A DNA stretch of 64,000 nucleotides from Ruminococcus flavefaciens FD-1 (GCA_000174895.1 ACOK01000115.1:1-64000); one strand, 5' to 3'. Positions 25,290 to 34,890 are shown, counted from the first letter of the stretch. Notes: generated by a model from the sequence alone, not told the origin. Translations and numbers: made by a program.

Positions 25290-27956
25290 TCATCGTGTTA
25301 ATGAAGCAGCTGCTGCTGCGTATGTTGTGCTGAGAACATCTGTGTATTCGTACTGGATACCGTTAGATGTCTCGTACATGATATAGCCCTTAACGTTGAT
25401 ACCCTTGCCTGAATCTGTGATAGTGAAATCAAGTGAAGTATCATCGCCGCTGTTGCTGGATGACTTGATCTTGATAGTATTGCCATCGATCTCGTTTGAA
25501 CCAACATTTACATCGTTAATGTTTGCGCCTGTCTTTGAGTAGATGAATCCGCTCTCGAGAACTGTAATATTTTCAGCCTGTCTTGCTACACGGAATGTAA
25601 CTTTACTGCCGTCCTTTACACCAACAGCAGCGATTGAAAGACCGCTTGCAACCTTTTCGTTTACAGCCTGGTTGTAAGTAACTGACTTGATAGGTGTATA
25701 ATCAACGAAATCGCCTGAAGCTGTGTGGTAAACAACATAGCCTACGATATTTATGCCATCGCCTGTATCAGTAACCTTGAATGTAACACTGCCGTTATTA
25801 GATGTAACATCTGAAGATTTCTTTTTGATGTTAGTTCCGTCGATAGCGTTATCATCGTCGTACTTGATACCTGTAAGGTCAGCACCTGTCTTTGAATAAA
25901 TGAAGCCGCTCTCTACAGCAACGCCATCTGTAAGATTTCTTGAAAGGATGAACTGTACCTGCTTCTTACTCTCTACGATATCATTGATATCCATAGCAAG
26001 ACCGGTCTCAATCTCCTTATCCTCGATAGCCCATGCAGCCTCAGTATAGCCTGAGTAATCGCCTGTAAGTTCGATTTCAGATGTGTATTCACCGATATTC
26101 TTAGCACGCTTCTGACCGTAAATATCGAATGTTGACTCTTCGCCGTTTACAGTAACAGTGAACTCAGGTGACTGATACTTGCCATTATAGAGGTTGATGT
26201 TTGTCTTTACATTGATATCGCTTGACTTAACGCTCTTTGGTAAAACTGTAAGAGTTGAAGTACCGTAATAAATGCTGTAGTTGCTGTCATCAATATTCTT
26301 GATCTTAAGAGTATACTCACCTGCATGAAGCTTATCAACGGCAGGATCGATCTTGGTATCGCCGTTCCAGATCTCTACCTCGAACTGTGGCTTATCTGAA
26401 TTGACATAATCATCATTATAATTTTCACGTGTATAATACTTCAGCTCAGGCACCTCATCGCCGTAAGTCATTGTTGTTCCCTGAGGATATACCTCAAAAT
26501 TACGTGGAACTATTTCAAAGTTTTCAAAATCAGTTTCAAAAGCATCGTGACCGTTTGCACCTGCAATCTCTGCGTAAACTGAATACTTACCTAACTCTGT
26601 AGGTACTTCTGTAGACCATACGGGCTTCTTAGCCTGACGTGCATAGTAGTAAGTAACATCGCCGTTCCATGTATTTCCTGAAATTGAAGGCTGTACAGGG
26701 ATACCATACTTATAAGTTTCATTGATGTTTACTGTAGATTCAGTTTCGTCAGTGATCTCCCATGTGAATTCTGCTTCGCCCTCATAGCCGTTCATAAATT
26801 CAACATTGAAAGTATGCTCGCCCATTTTCTTGGAAGAAGTCTCACCTGTGATCTCATAATCAACGCCGTTTTCAAGTTCTATGTCGTTTACAGATATATA
26901 TGGTGCATAGTCATTATAGCCCCAGTAGTCATATCTGGTAAGTGTATAGGTCTTGTTAGTATAAGGAACCTTTAATGTCTTGTTTTCTTCAAATCTGTAG
27001 CCGGTGTTATTATAATTTTTCATATAAAAATCATATCTGACTTCAGCATTTTCAATAGATGTAGGAATTATCTCGATGGTCTTTGTAAGAGTGTATTCCT
27101 TGCTTCCGTATGTGTTAGTTTCCTTATCAAGAACAGCACGGCCTGTAACCTTTGCTGATAACTGATAAGTGCCGGGATGATCAATTCTGTAATACTTGTG
27201 TGTGTTATCCCACCAATCCTCATAAGGGATCTCAGCTATGATATTACCGTTTTCATCGAGCTCGTTCAGAGTAAGTGATGACTCGCCGTACTCAAAATCA
27301 CCGTTAAAATAGAGATCGGAATCATTTGTATATCCGTTAAGATCTGCACCAATAACCATTCCCTTGCTGTAAGGAACAGGCTCTGATGTGAGATTGTTAT
27401 TCTCATCTGCTGTGTAACGATCAGTGCTTGCATAAAGCTTCAGAACAGTATCAGATAAGCCGACAAAGTCATCTGTTTCAATGAGAATATCCTGATCTGC
27501 TTTATATGTCTGAGGGTTATATATGTAAAAATAATAATCACCGATAAAGCTCTCCTTGCAGTAGAAATAGAGCTGGCAGTCGTAAGCATCGACATTTGGA
27601 GTTATTTCAAAGGTTATCTTATAGTGATACTTGTAAGAATCGTTATCAGAGTTGAGCGACTTTTCGATATTTTTTGCTTCTACACTGAAATACTCTTCGC
27701 CATCTGTAGTAAAGTCGCTTTTTACTAACGCTGATTCATCGCTGTCGAATTCCATAACGAATTTGTTAGCTCTGCCTCTTGTAAGCTGATTTCCACTCTC
27801 CTGCGCCTGTATGTTTGAGTATGCAGCTGAAGCTGTGATAGCAGAAGCAGGCTTCAGACCCACATAATTTGCTACAGGAGTATAACCTGCAACGATCAGC
27901 AGTGCAGCTGCACTTGCAGCAGCACGCTTTGCAAAATGTCCATTCTTCTTTTCCAT
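25290..27956 (-). CDS. Secreted surface protein with MBG-type repeats (888 aa)
   Basis: N-terminal signal (KRAAASAAALLIVAGYTPVA, cleavage near ITASA, about residue 43). The middle part contains MBG/Ig-like domains (for example YGIPVQPSISG and MTYGDEVPELKYY). The C-terminal 190 residues are two copies of a repeat containing ESGFIYSKTGA and KGYIMYETSNG or VGYVVYHTASG. There is no dockerin, LPxTG-type signal or transmembrane anchor. It starts after AAGGAGG. The gene lies directly in front of the peptide gene with 56 bases between and no clear terminator, so it is the first gene of the operon read from the invertible promoter. Likely an adhesin-like or matrix protein (inference). Confidence 0.8.
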   Translation of the reverse strand: MEKKNGHFAKRAAASAAALLIVAGYTPVANYVGLKPASAITASAAYSNIQAQESGNQLTRGRANKFVMEFDSDESALVKSDFTTDGEEYFSVEAKNIEKSLNSDNDSYKYHYKITFEITPNVDAYDCQLYFYCKESFIGDYYFYIYNPQTYKADQDILIETDDFVGLSDTVLKLYASTDRYTADENNNLTSEPVPYSKGMVIGADLNGYTNDSDLYFNGDFEYGESSLTLNELDENGNIIAEIPYEDWWDNTHKYYRIDHPGTYQLSAKVTGRAVLDKETNTYGSKEYTLTKTIEIIPTSIENAEVRYDFYMKNYNNTGYRFEENKTLKVPYTNKTYTLTRYDYWGYNDYAPYISVNDIELENGVDYEITGETSSKKMGEHTFNVEFMNGYEGEAEFTWEITDETESTVNINETYKYGIPVQPSISGNTWNGDVTYYYARQAKKPVWSTEVPTELGKYSVYAEIAGANGHDAFETDFENFEIVPRNFEVYPQGTTMTYGDEVPELKYYTRENYNDDYVNSDKPQFEVEIWNGDTKIDPAVDKLHAGEYTLKIKNIDDSNYSIYYGTSTLTVLPKSVKSSDINVKTNINLYNGKYQSPEFTVTVNGEESTFDIYGQKRAKNIGEYTSEIELTGDYSGYTEAAWAIEDKEIETGLAMDINDIVESKKQVQFILSRNLTDGVAVESGFIYSKTGADLTGIKYDDDNAIDGTNIKKKSSDVTSNNGSVTFKVTDTGDGINIVGYVVYHTASGDFVDYTPIKSVTYNQAVNEKVASGLSIAAVGVKDGSKVTFRVARQAENITVLESGFIYSKTGANINDVNVGSNEIDGNTIKIKSSSNSGDDTSLDFTITDSGKGINVKGYIMYETSNGIQYEYTDVLSTTYAAAAASLTR

Positions 27957-28148
27957 AACATTTCCTCCTTATTATGAGAGATAAAATATATAGTTAACGG
28001 ATGTGATCCGCAAACTTTATGAAAAATCAATCAACAAAATAAGAGTTGATTTTGAATTACCAATTAATTATATTTCAAACCAATTGACTAATTGCATAAA
28101 AATATTTTATTATATAACAGAGTGCAACAATCCCGTTGATTTAATTTG

Positions 28149-28183
28149 TATTTTTCGCAAAAGGAATATTTTTGCGAAAAATA
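28149..28183. repeat. Left recombination site of the promoter inverton
   Basis: Two perfect 14-bp arms, TATTTTTCGCAAAA and its complement, flank a 7-bp asymmetric spacer GGAATAT. This is the build of a tyrosine-recombinase core site. The central 29 bp (28150-28178) recur exactly, inverted, at 29391-29419. Confidence 0.85.
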
Positions 28184-28198
28184 TATCAACATATGGAA

Positions 28199-28227
28199 AT
28201 TATATCACTACGAATAAAGCTTGTCAA
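28199..28227 (-). promoter_or_regulatory. Consensus promoter inside the invertible segment, facing the surface-protein operon
   Basis: Minus strand TTGACA (28227-28222), exactly 17 bases, TATAAT (28204-28199) with TGA before it (extended -10). Expected start near 28192, giving a 236-base leader that crosses the left recombination site. After inversion it would face the gene-poor region beyond 29420. Confidence 0.88.
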
Positions 28228-28301
28228 TAAAATATGAGAAATTTTAAAAAATTTTATTATTTTTATTGTAATAATTTATCGATAATATACAAGGAGGAAA
28301 A

Positions 28302-29384
28302 ATGCAGATAAATGTATACCATCGTAAAGATGGCCGCTGGGAAGGAAGAATCAGAAAATCGGAGAAAAAATGCTCCAAACGTATGTACAGGTATATTTAC
28401 GGCAAAACAAAAGAAAGTGTGATCTCAATGCTCCAAGAGATATACCATAAAGAAAAAACATTTCATATATGTGATAAAATACTTTCACAGATATTTGAAG
28501 AATGGTTTACTAATGTCAAACAAAAGGTCAAAATCTCGACAGCGTGTAATTACCTTATGAAAGCAAAGAAACATATTCTGCCTGAATTCGGAGAAAAGAC
28601 TATCAGTTCGATCCAAAAAGATTCTTTATATTCATTCATCAAAACGTTGCAGAGCAAGAAGCTTTCATCCCGCTACATACGAGATATTCTGGTTCTTCTG
28701 AGCTCTGTTTTCAAGTATGCTGTCAATACATATCATATATATAATCCTTTTGACGATGTAGTAATACCAAAAAAGAAATACTCTGATGTTAAACTTCTTG
28801 ATGAAGACGAGCAGCAGATTCTAAGGGATGAGTTGTTTTCAAATCCGAACAGAACCACTCTTGGAATTGCTTTATCTTACTATACCGGAATAAGAATAGG
28901 AGAACTTTGTGCATTGCAGTGGAAAGACATCGATATTGAAAAACGTCTTCTGACCGTCAGAAAAACAGTTCAAAGAATTCAACTGCCATATGGTACTCCG
29001 AAAACAAAAGTGATAATTACCGAACCGAAAAGTGAATCATCAGTCAGAGTCATACCTATACCGGACTGCATTATAACGCTAATGAAGATATATAAAGGCA
29101 ACCTTGATGATTTCATTCTGAGTGGAAAAGAAAAACCGACAGAACCGAGAACTATGCAGTACAGATTCAATTCATTCCTGAAAAACGTTGGTTTACCGTC
29201 AATTCATTTTCATGCTCTGAGGCATCTTTTTGCTTCAAATTGTATCAAACTCGGTGCAGATGTGAAAAGCCTCAGCGAAATACTTGGCCATAGTTCAGTC
29301 GAGATCACATTAAACAGGTACGTTCACAGTTCTTTTGAGATGAAAAGAGAATATCTGAATAGACTTGATTTCAGGGGAAAATAA
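28302..29384 (+). CDS. Tyrosine recombinase (phage-integrase family) encoded inside its own inverton
   Basis: A 360-residue recombinase. The N-terminal part has an AP2/SAM-like arm-binding segment (GRWEGRIRKSEK) and a core-binding domain (about 60-150). The catalytic domain has Arg in GIRIGELCALQW, HALRHLFASN (His and second Arg), LGHSSVEITLNRY (His and nucleophile Tyr). All catalytic residues are present. AAGGAGGA precedes the ATG. The gene is flanked on both sides, within 155 and 7 bases, by inverted 29-bp sites, so it most likely inverts the segment that carries it. Transcripts would end at 29778-29808. Confidence 0.92.
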   Translation: MQINVYHRKDGRWEGRIRKSEKKCSKRMYRYIYGKTKESVISMLQEIYHKEKTFHICDKILSQIFEEWFTNVKQKVKISTACNYLMKAKKHILPEFGEKTISSIQKDSLYSFIKTLQSKKLSSRYIRDILVLLSSVFKYAVNTYHIYNPFDDVVIPKKKYSDVKLLDEDEQQILRDELFSNPNRTTLGIALSYYTGIRIGELCALQWKDIDIEKRLLTVRKTVQRIQLPYGTPKTKVIITEPKSESSVRVIPIPDCIITLMKIYKGNLDDFILSGKEKPTEPRTMQYRFNSFLKNVGLPSIHFHALRHLFASNCIKLGADVKSLSEILGHSSVEITLNRYVHSSFEMKREYLNRLDFRGK

Positions 29385-29385
29385 T

Positions 29386-29420
29386 TTTTCTTCGCAAAAA
29401 TATTCCTTTTGCGAAAAATT
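29386..29420. repeat. Right recombination site of the promoter inverton
   Basis: Inverted copy of the left site, with the same 29-bp core at 29391-29419 and the spacer reading ATATTCC. The outer arm has one mismatch to perfect dyad symmetry. Confidence 0.85.
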
Positions 29421-30155
29421 TTTTTTAATTATATCAGTTAAGCTCCAAACCATCAAGCATTAAATTTTGTTATATTTTCTCAACCGGCGAGATTGCTCAC
29501 GCTTTATGTCCGTTTTTGCAAAATCCATTAGTGACCCCGTGTAGATATTACGTTCTTGTAAATACGGAATCCCTGCTGCTTGTTTTCTTGATTCATAGGG
29601 CAGCACCACAACGATAATTGTCGATAATACACATTCATATATCGTTACCACATTTGAAGATCTGATCGAAGAAACTGAAAAAGTGATCGAGGAATACTCA
29701 CATCTGAGCGGTCGCAACTGTTGAATGTTGCATACAATACTATTATTCTTCAAAGTTAAATCAAGATAAAAAGAAAGGGGCATGGTACACAAGTACCATG
29801 CCCGGTTTTATAGAGAGTCTGAATTTGATCATCCAAAGTAATCTATGGACATATCCCTTATAAAGTTTATTCCACTGACGCTCTTGTTTATACCGTGCTG
29901 TTTGTCATTAGGAATAATAAATGTCTGATCTATGAAATAAATGAAGCTGTTGTCAGAATATCTGCTTGGAGAACCATCGCACCATGTAAGTATATAGAGC
30001 TGGCGAAGAACGTTAACGTATTTTTAGTAATCTTTATACTTTGTATTGGTAGAAGATATATTGAACAGCTCCGGAGCACAAAACTCTCAGAGCTGTTTTA
30101 TTGCATAAATATCCGAAACAATACATCCGTACTTAACGGTGCATTTCTGACATCA
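29421..30155. other. Gene-poor stretch with coding debris
   Basis: No complete gene found. A short plus-strand fragment (29602-29722) reads ITTFEDLIEETEKVIEEY and ends in a stop; it looks like the tail of a lost gene. Other frames here overlap the terminator at 29778 and are not believed. Confidence 0.5.
29778..29808 (+). terminator. Strong terminator downstream of the inverton
   Basis: GGGCATGGTAC / GTACCATGCCC with a 3-base loop, then GGTTTT. It would stop the recombinase transcript and, in the inverted state, the outward promoter. Confidence 0.85.
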
Positions 30156-30196
30156 TTAAGGTAACACCGCACAAGCTTTGTGCGGTGTTACCTTAA
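30156..30196. repeat. Palindromic dispersed repeat, copy D (shortest, 41 bp)
   Basis: TTAAGGTAACACCGCACAA and its complement with almost no loop. Flanked by TGACATCA and TGACATTA, which could be a target duplication with one difference. Confidence 0.75.
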
Positions 30197-30345
30197 TGAC
30201 ATTAGGGGCAATAACTGCCTTATGTCGGTTATTTAGTACACATTAATTATACATCAAGCGTTAGTTAAAATCAAATATCATCGTCCACTTTATGCATCTT
30301 ATACAATCCGCACCCTTAAAGGCTGTAAATACTGCACAGCATAAA

Positions 30346-30380
30346 AGGACCGTCTCCGCCTTTTATGCGGAAACGGTCCT
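30346..30380 (-). terminator. Terminator of the ABC/two-component region
   Basis: AGGACCGTCTCCGC / GCGGAAACGGTCCT (one mismatch), followed on the minus strand by TTTTATGC, just after the permease stop. Confidence 0.85.
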
Positions 30381-30396
30381 GCAAACTATATCATGT

Positions 30397-32745
30397 TCAT
30401 TCAGTTATAAGTTCTCTTACATCCACGCTCTTTATCTTTCCTGAAACAATGTATGCAAACACAAAGAAGCAAAGGCAGACAGCTGCCGCAGGAAGTGCAA
30501 AAGTTATGGGTGATACTGCTGCTTTAATATCGGTAAGTCCGACAATCTTAAGCATGAATGCTATCATTTTACGTGCCAGAAAAGCGCTTGCAGCTCCTCC
30601 GACAACAGAACCGATCAGCGCAACAGCTGCAAACCTCAGTGCAAACTGATTCCTGAGACTGCCTGCTGACATGCCCAGTGCCTTGAATATACCGATATCG
30701 GTGCGTTCACGGATAAATGTACGCCTGCACAGCATGACAACTACAACAGCTGCAAATATCAGTATAACAACATACATCGTATATATGCTCGAATTCATAA
30801 GCACATTGACTATCTTTTTATAGGTAAGCATAGTTGCGCTCTCTTTGTTCTCGCTTGCTGATAGTCTGTCAGCAAAACGACTGTTGAGCATATCTATTAT
30901 TTCGTCCTTTTTTGAAGTATCGCTGAGACTGACCTGCGCCTCCTGTATATCGTTATACCCGAGCTTCGTCATACCTTCCGATGTCATCATAGAAACATTA
31001 CCGAACTCAAATATCGTCTGGAAATAGCCTGTTACTATATATTCATCCTTTTTGTCCATATAGGTGACCGTTACCGTATCGCCTATCGTTTTCCCGAGAT
31101 CATCAGCAAGATTTTTTGTAAGCATTATCTCATTATCGAACTTCGGCTGTCTGCCGTCAATGATATCATACTGGTCCTCAGTACGGCGGAATGAATCTAC
31201 AGACACGAATTCCCAGTCAACTACCATCCTGTGTGCGGACTTCGTATACAGTGATGCACCGCTGTCCGTTTCACGTACAGCTTCCTCTATCTCATCGGCA
31301 TTGCTTATTGTCAGACCGCCTGTGTTCAGAATGTTAATTTCTCCCTTTGTGGTTGAAAACAGCTTGTCGGGATCAAGATTTGCTGTAAGGAGAGTGATGC
31401 TGACAAGGAAATAAACAAGTATCGCAACGATAAAAGCAGTTCCCGCATAGCTTCTGCGGTGAGTGTTAAGCTGTCTGAGAACAAGGGACAGTGAAAACGG
31501 ATGCTTTCTTATCCTGCTGTTAAGACGGCTGTCGAAGTAGACCTCGCTCCTTCCGCCTGATATCGCTCTTACAGGTGAGATGCGCGAGACCTTTGACGTT
31601 GCTATAAATATGAAACCGATGCATATTACTATCATTGCTATCGACACCGCCGCACATTTGAAAATGGATACCCCTGTATCGGTCAGTATACAGGTTATGT
31701 TCATCCACTTGCGTATCAGCACGGCACATACAGGTATCGATACAATGATCCCGAGTATACTTCCCGCAACGAGTGCAAGGACGTATTCAGCAACATAGAT
31801 AAGCCTTATCCTGCTGACAGAAAAACCAAGCGCCCGGAGTATCCCGAGATCGGTATACTCCATTTCCACGGATGAACTGATACTGTTATGCATGGTTATA
31901 AGTATTGCGGTCAGAAGAATAAGTGTAAATACAGCCATACCTCTTGTACCTGTATTTGAATACATCTCAAACAGTTCCATGAGATGCTGACGGCTTGAAA
32001 CAGCATTTGCCGATCTTATCAGCGGACCATCCGTCAGATCACGGCTGAGATCTGCGGCAGTAACACCATCTGCGGCATATATATGTATCTCAGCGCCCAT
32101 CAGCAGCAGACGGCGGGGACTGTCGGTATGGTCGAGTTCTTCTGCCGTAAGTCTGTCATAATCCTCTTCAGAAAGCACACAATGGCTGTCGGTAACTGTT
32201 GTAGCGCCAAACACCTTATCCTCATAGAAGCCCTTGACGGTATAGTTCTCGATCCTGCCGCTGCTTGTCGTAAATGATATTTCTGCACCGGGCTTCATCC
32301 GCTTGTTCATCTTCAGCTTGTACGGAAGTAAGATCTCACCTTGTTTAAGTTCATTGTCCTCAGTGAAACCGTCGCTGCTGTCATTGAATATGTTGATATC
32401 TTCATTCCAACGACGGAATTTAAGTACGACCTCTTCCTCATGACCGTCAACAACAGGCAAACTTTTGAGATACATTAAATTTTTCACGCTGTATCCGGCA
32501 ACTTTGGTATTACTGTCAAGAGAACTCAGCATATCTTCGGTCAGGTTATCATCATACATCATTATGACAAGATCTCCGACATTCTCCTCAGCGAAGTTCT
32601 TTTCCAGTTCATTCCTCAGAACATCGTCATTGCTGACTGTGCCCGAAAATGAAAAGGTTATCAGCGACATAAGCAGGAGTATTCCAAAAAACGCATCCTT
32701 TCCGTATCTGATATGCGCCCGCATCAGTTTAAGTATACTTTTCAT
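30397..32745 (-). CDS. ABC transporter permease, FtsX/MacB-like (782 aa)
   Basis: A large permease with one N-terminal membrane helix (about residues 18-36), a first extracellular domain, a three-helix FtsX core (about 268-385), another helix (about 425-450), a second extracellular domain and a final three-helix core (about 655-775). The duplicated FtsX layout is that of Firmicute exporters paired with an adjacent LolD/MacB-type ATPase and two-component system, often for antimicrobial-peptide resistance or lipoprotein/peptide export. It starts 9 bases after the ATPase gene. It is 782 residues, so one protein holds both halves. Substrate unknown. Confidence 0.88.
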   Translation of the reverse strand: MKSILKLMRAHIRYGKDAFFGILLLMSLITFSFSGTVSNDDVLRNELEKNFAEENVGDLVIMMYDDNLTEDMLSSLDSNTKVAGYSVKNLMYLKSLPVVDGHEEEVVLKFRRWNEDINIFNDSSDGFTEDNELKQGEILLPYKLKMNKRMKPGAEISFTTSSGRIENYTVKGFYEDKVFGATTVTDSHCVLSEEDYDRLTAEELDHTDSPRRLLLMGAEIHIYAADGVTAADLSRDLTDGPLIRSANAVSSRQHLMELFEMYSNTGTRGMAVFTLILLTAILITMHNSISSSVEMEYTDLGILRALGFSVSRIRLIYVAEYVLALVAGSILGIIVSIPVCAVLIRKWMNITCILTDTGVSIFKCAAVSIAMIVICIGFIFIATSKVSRISPVRAISGGRSEVYFDSRLNSRIRKHPFSLSLVLRQLNTHRRSYAGTAFIVAILVYFLVSITLLTANLDPDKLFSTTKGEINILNTGGLTISNADEIEEAVRETDSGASLYTKSAHRMVVDWEFVSVDSFRRTEDQYDIIDGRQPKFDNEIMLTKNLADDLGKTIGDTVTVTYMDKKDEYIVTGYFQTIFEFGNVSMMTSEGMTKLGYNDIQEAQVSLSDTSKKDEIIDMLNSRFADRLSASENKESATMLTYKKIVNVLMNSSIYTMYVVILIFAAVVVVMLCRRTFIRERTDIGIFKALGMSAGSLRNQFALRFAAVALIGSVVGGAASAFLARKMIAFMLKIVGLTDIKAAVSPITFALPAAAVCLCFFVFAYIVSGKIKSVDVRELITE

Positions 32746-32754
32746 GCCCTCACC

Positions 32755-33516
32755 TCACCATTCCAGTGATGTGAGCCATGCGTTCACCTGAGTCTCGCGG
32801 CTCTTTTCATCCTTTTCATCGTACATTGCAAGGTCCAGGTCACCGATTATCCTGCCGTCCTCTATGTATAGTATCCTTGATGCACGACAGGCAGCCTTCA
32901 GGTCATGAGTGACCATAAGTATGCTCTGACCGTTCCTGTTAAGTTCAGTCAGCAGGTCCAGCACCTCGGAAGTGTTCTTCCTGTTCAGCGCACCTGTAGG
33001 CTCGTCCGCAAAGAGAAGCTTAGGTTCGTTGATAACTGCCCTTGCAATAGCACAGCGCTGCTGTTCACCGCCTGAGCACTGTGAAGGAAGATGATCCCTT
33101 ATATCGGATATCCCCATTTTTTCAAGCAATTCATCTGCACGTTTTTCAGTTTCTGAAGCACTCCTCTTCTTGTTGAGATAGCCGGGAACTATAATATTCT
33201 CGTACAGACTGAGATTGCTTACAAGGTGCATCTGCTGAAACACGAATCCGAAATCACTGTATCTCAGGACTGAAAGCTTTTTCTCGCTGAGTTTTGTAAG
33301 GTCCTCGCCGTTATAAATGACAGAGCCTCCCGTAGCACCGTCCATGCCGCTAAGTACGTACAGAGTTGTTGACTTGCCCGATCCCGAAGCGCCCATTATC
33401 ACAGTGAAATCTCCCTCATATATATCAACGTTCATCCCTGTGAGAATATGGACCTGTTTACCGTTATGAGCAAAGCTCTTGAATACTTCCTTTGCCGATA
33501 GAATAGTTTTTTTCAT
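32755..33516 (-). CDS. ABC transporter ATP-binding protein (LolD/MacB type)
   Basis: A 253-residue ATPase with Walker [11 protein letters not shown]-loop FVFQQMHL, signature CSGGEQQR, Walker [12 protein letters not shown] and H-loop VTHD. The ADEPTGAL and [13 protein letters not shown] forms are typical for the MacB/LolD/BceA branch that works with FtsX-type permeases such as the one immediately downstream. The start at 33516 ([11 protein letters not shown]) follows AGGAGA; the frame extends a little further upstream without a ribosome site. Confidence 0.93.
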   Translation of the reverse strand: MKKTILSAKEVFKSFAHNGKQVHILTGMNVDIYEGDFTVIMGASGSGKSTTLYVLSGMDGATGGSVIYNGEDLTKLSEKKLSVLRYSDFGFVFQQMHLVSNLSLYENIIVPGYLNKKRSASETEKRADELLEKMGISDIRDHLPSQCSGGEQQRCAIARAVINEPKLLFADEPTGALNRKNTSEVLDLLTELNRNGQSILMVTHDLKAACRASRILYIEDGRIIGDLDLAMYDEKDEKSRETQVNAWLTSLEW

Positions 33517-33579
33517 TGCTGTTCTCCTTCCTGTCATTTCATGATTCTATTCTAACAGAGAAACTATTAAGAAATCCTT

Positions 33580-33755
33580 ATGGCAACACCGCACAAAGCC
33601 CGCCTGACGGCTTTGCACTGAATCTGCGGACATATTTTCCGTCATCTTGCACAGAAATCCCTTGACATACGGTAGTATGCCTGCGGAATTTCTATACAAT
33701 CTGACGAAAAATCTGTCGGCGCATCTTCAGCACAAGCTTTGTGCGGTGTTGCCTT
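33580..33755. repeat. Palindromic dispersed repeat, copy E (full length, about 176 bp)
   Basis: Reverse-oriented near-copy of copy A with the same nested inverted pairs. It separates the ABC genes from the histidine kinase gene and supplies the kinase stop codon (TTA at 33754-33756). Confidence 0.85.
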
Positions 33756-34890
33756 ATGTGATATCATTATTTTTCAAGGGAAGGCTCACTGTAACTTCAA
33801 AACCATTGTCCGTATTCCTGCAGCTTACGCTGCCGCCCGACTGCTCTGCTATATACCTGACTATATACAGTCCGAGACCTGCGCCGCTCTGCTGACGGCT
33901 GTTGCTGCCGCGGTAGAACTTACCGAAGATAAACGGCATATCCTCATCGGGAACTCCGCTTCCATAGTCACGGAAGTGTATCTCCGCCATATTATCCCTG
34001 CGTTCTGCCGTTATCTTTAAACCCGTACCTGCATATTTCTTCGCATTGTTTATAAGGTTCTCGGTTAACTGAACTACTCTTTCGGGATCGGCATAGACTG
34101 CCGTTTTCTCCGCAGGCATCTCCAACTCCACGATTCCGTCAGGAGATATATCGGCAACAGCCTTGCTTAGAAGCTCTCCCAGTTCAAACTCCTCAGGGGA
34201 CATTTTCAGACGTTCAAGCTCGGTAAGGGAATGAGTAAGCAGATCAGAGGTCAGCTTTGAAAGTTCATCGCACTTGCGTACTATAACCTCTGTATACTGT
34301 CTGCATTTTTCGGGAGAACTGCCTATACCGAGTTCAAGCGCCTCTGTGTATGCCCTTATCGAAGCTACGGGAGTTTTTATATCATGGGATAGTGCTGCGA
34401 TAACGGTCTTCTGATTTTCAACAGCTTCACGCTCGCATGCACGGGCACGTAATATCTCCCTCCGCATACTGTCAAACGCCCATGTAAATCTTCCGAAGTA
34501 GTTAGTTCTCTCATATACGAGAGGCAGCTCCAGATCGCCGCCTGCAAGCTTATCTGCAAAATCCGACAGCTTATGAAAGGGACGTATTATAACGATGCCG
34601 CAGTACAGACTCACTCCCGCAAGAAACAGCAGACACAGCGCACCTGTCACAAGAACAGCGGACTGCCCCTCAGGTATACGTGCATCAGCTATAAGTTCAC
34701 TTTTCAGCGTTCTTGCAGCTTCTGATGCAGCAGAATCATCTCCCTGTTCACATAGCTTTTCTATCTCGTTGATACTGACTATATAGCTGCCTTTCCTGTT
34801 TGAAATGTCGGAAGCACTGAAATACGATATTCCGCAGACAGTTATGATGATAACGGCAAATAGTACTGCCGCACTTATGAGCTTTTTCAT
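33754..34890 (-). CDS. Two-component sensor histidine kinase
   Basis: A 378-residue membrane kinase: helix 1 (about 5-25), a short extracellular loop of about 50 residues, helix 2 (about 80-103), HAMP-like linker, phospho-acceptor helix ALSHDIKTPVASIRAY (His near 170), N box NLINNAKKYA, G1 DYGSGVP, F box FGKFYRG and G2 GAGLGLYIV. The small sensor loop is typical of kinases that sense through their ABC partner. It is coupled to the response regulator by an ATGA overlap. Repeat copy E lies between it and the ABC genes. Confidence 0.93.
   Translation of the reverse strand: MKKLISAAVLFAVIIITVCGISYFSASDISNRKGSYIVSINEIEKLCEQGDDSAASEAARTLKSELIADARIPEGQSAVLVTGALCLLFLAGVSLYCGIVIIRPFHKLSDFADKLAGGDLELPLVYERTNYFGRFTWAFDSMRREILRARACEREAVENQKTVIAALSHDIKTPVASIRAYTEALELGIGSSPEKCRQYTEVIVRKCDELSKLTSDLLTHSLTELERLKMSPEEFELGELLSKAVADISPDGIVELEMPAEKTAVYADPERVVQLTENLINNAKKYAGTGLKITAERRDNMAEIHFRDYGSGVPDEDMPFIFGKFYRGSNSRQQSGAGLGLYIVRYIAEQSGGSVSCRNTDNGFEVTVSLPLKNNDIT

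Noticed and set aside
25290..25330. LPxTG or membrane anchor at the end of the 888-aa secreted protein
   Set aside because: The C-terminus (TTYAAAAASLTR) has neither sorting motif nor hydrophobic helix.
29460..29792. Minus-strand 110-codon frame after the inverton
   Set aside because: It begins inside a strong terminator and shows mixed, low-complexity composition; more likely debris.
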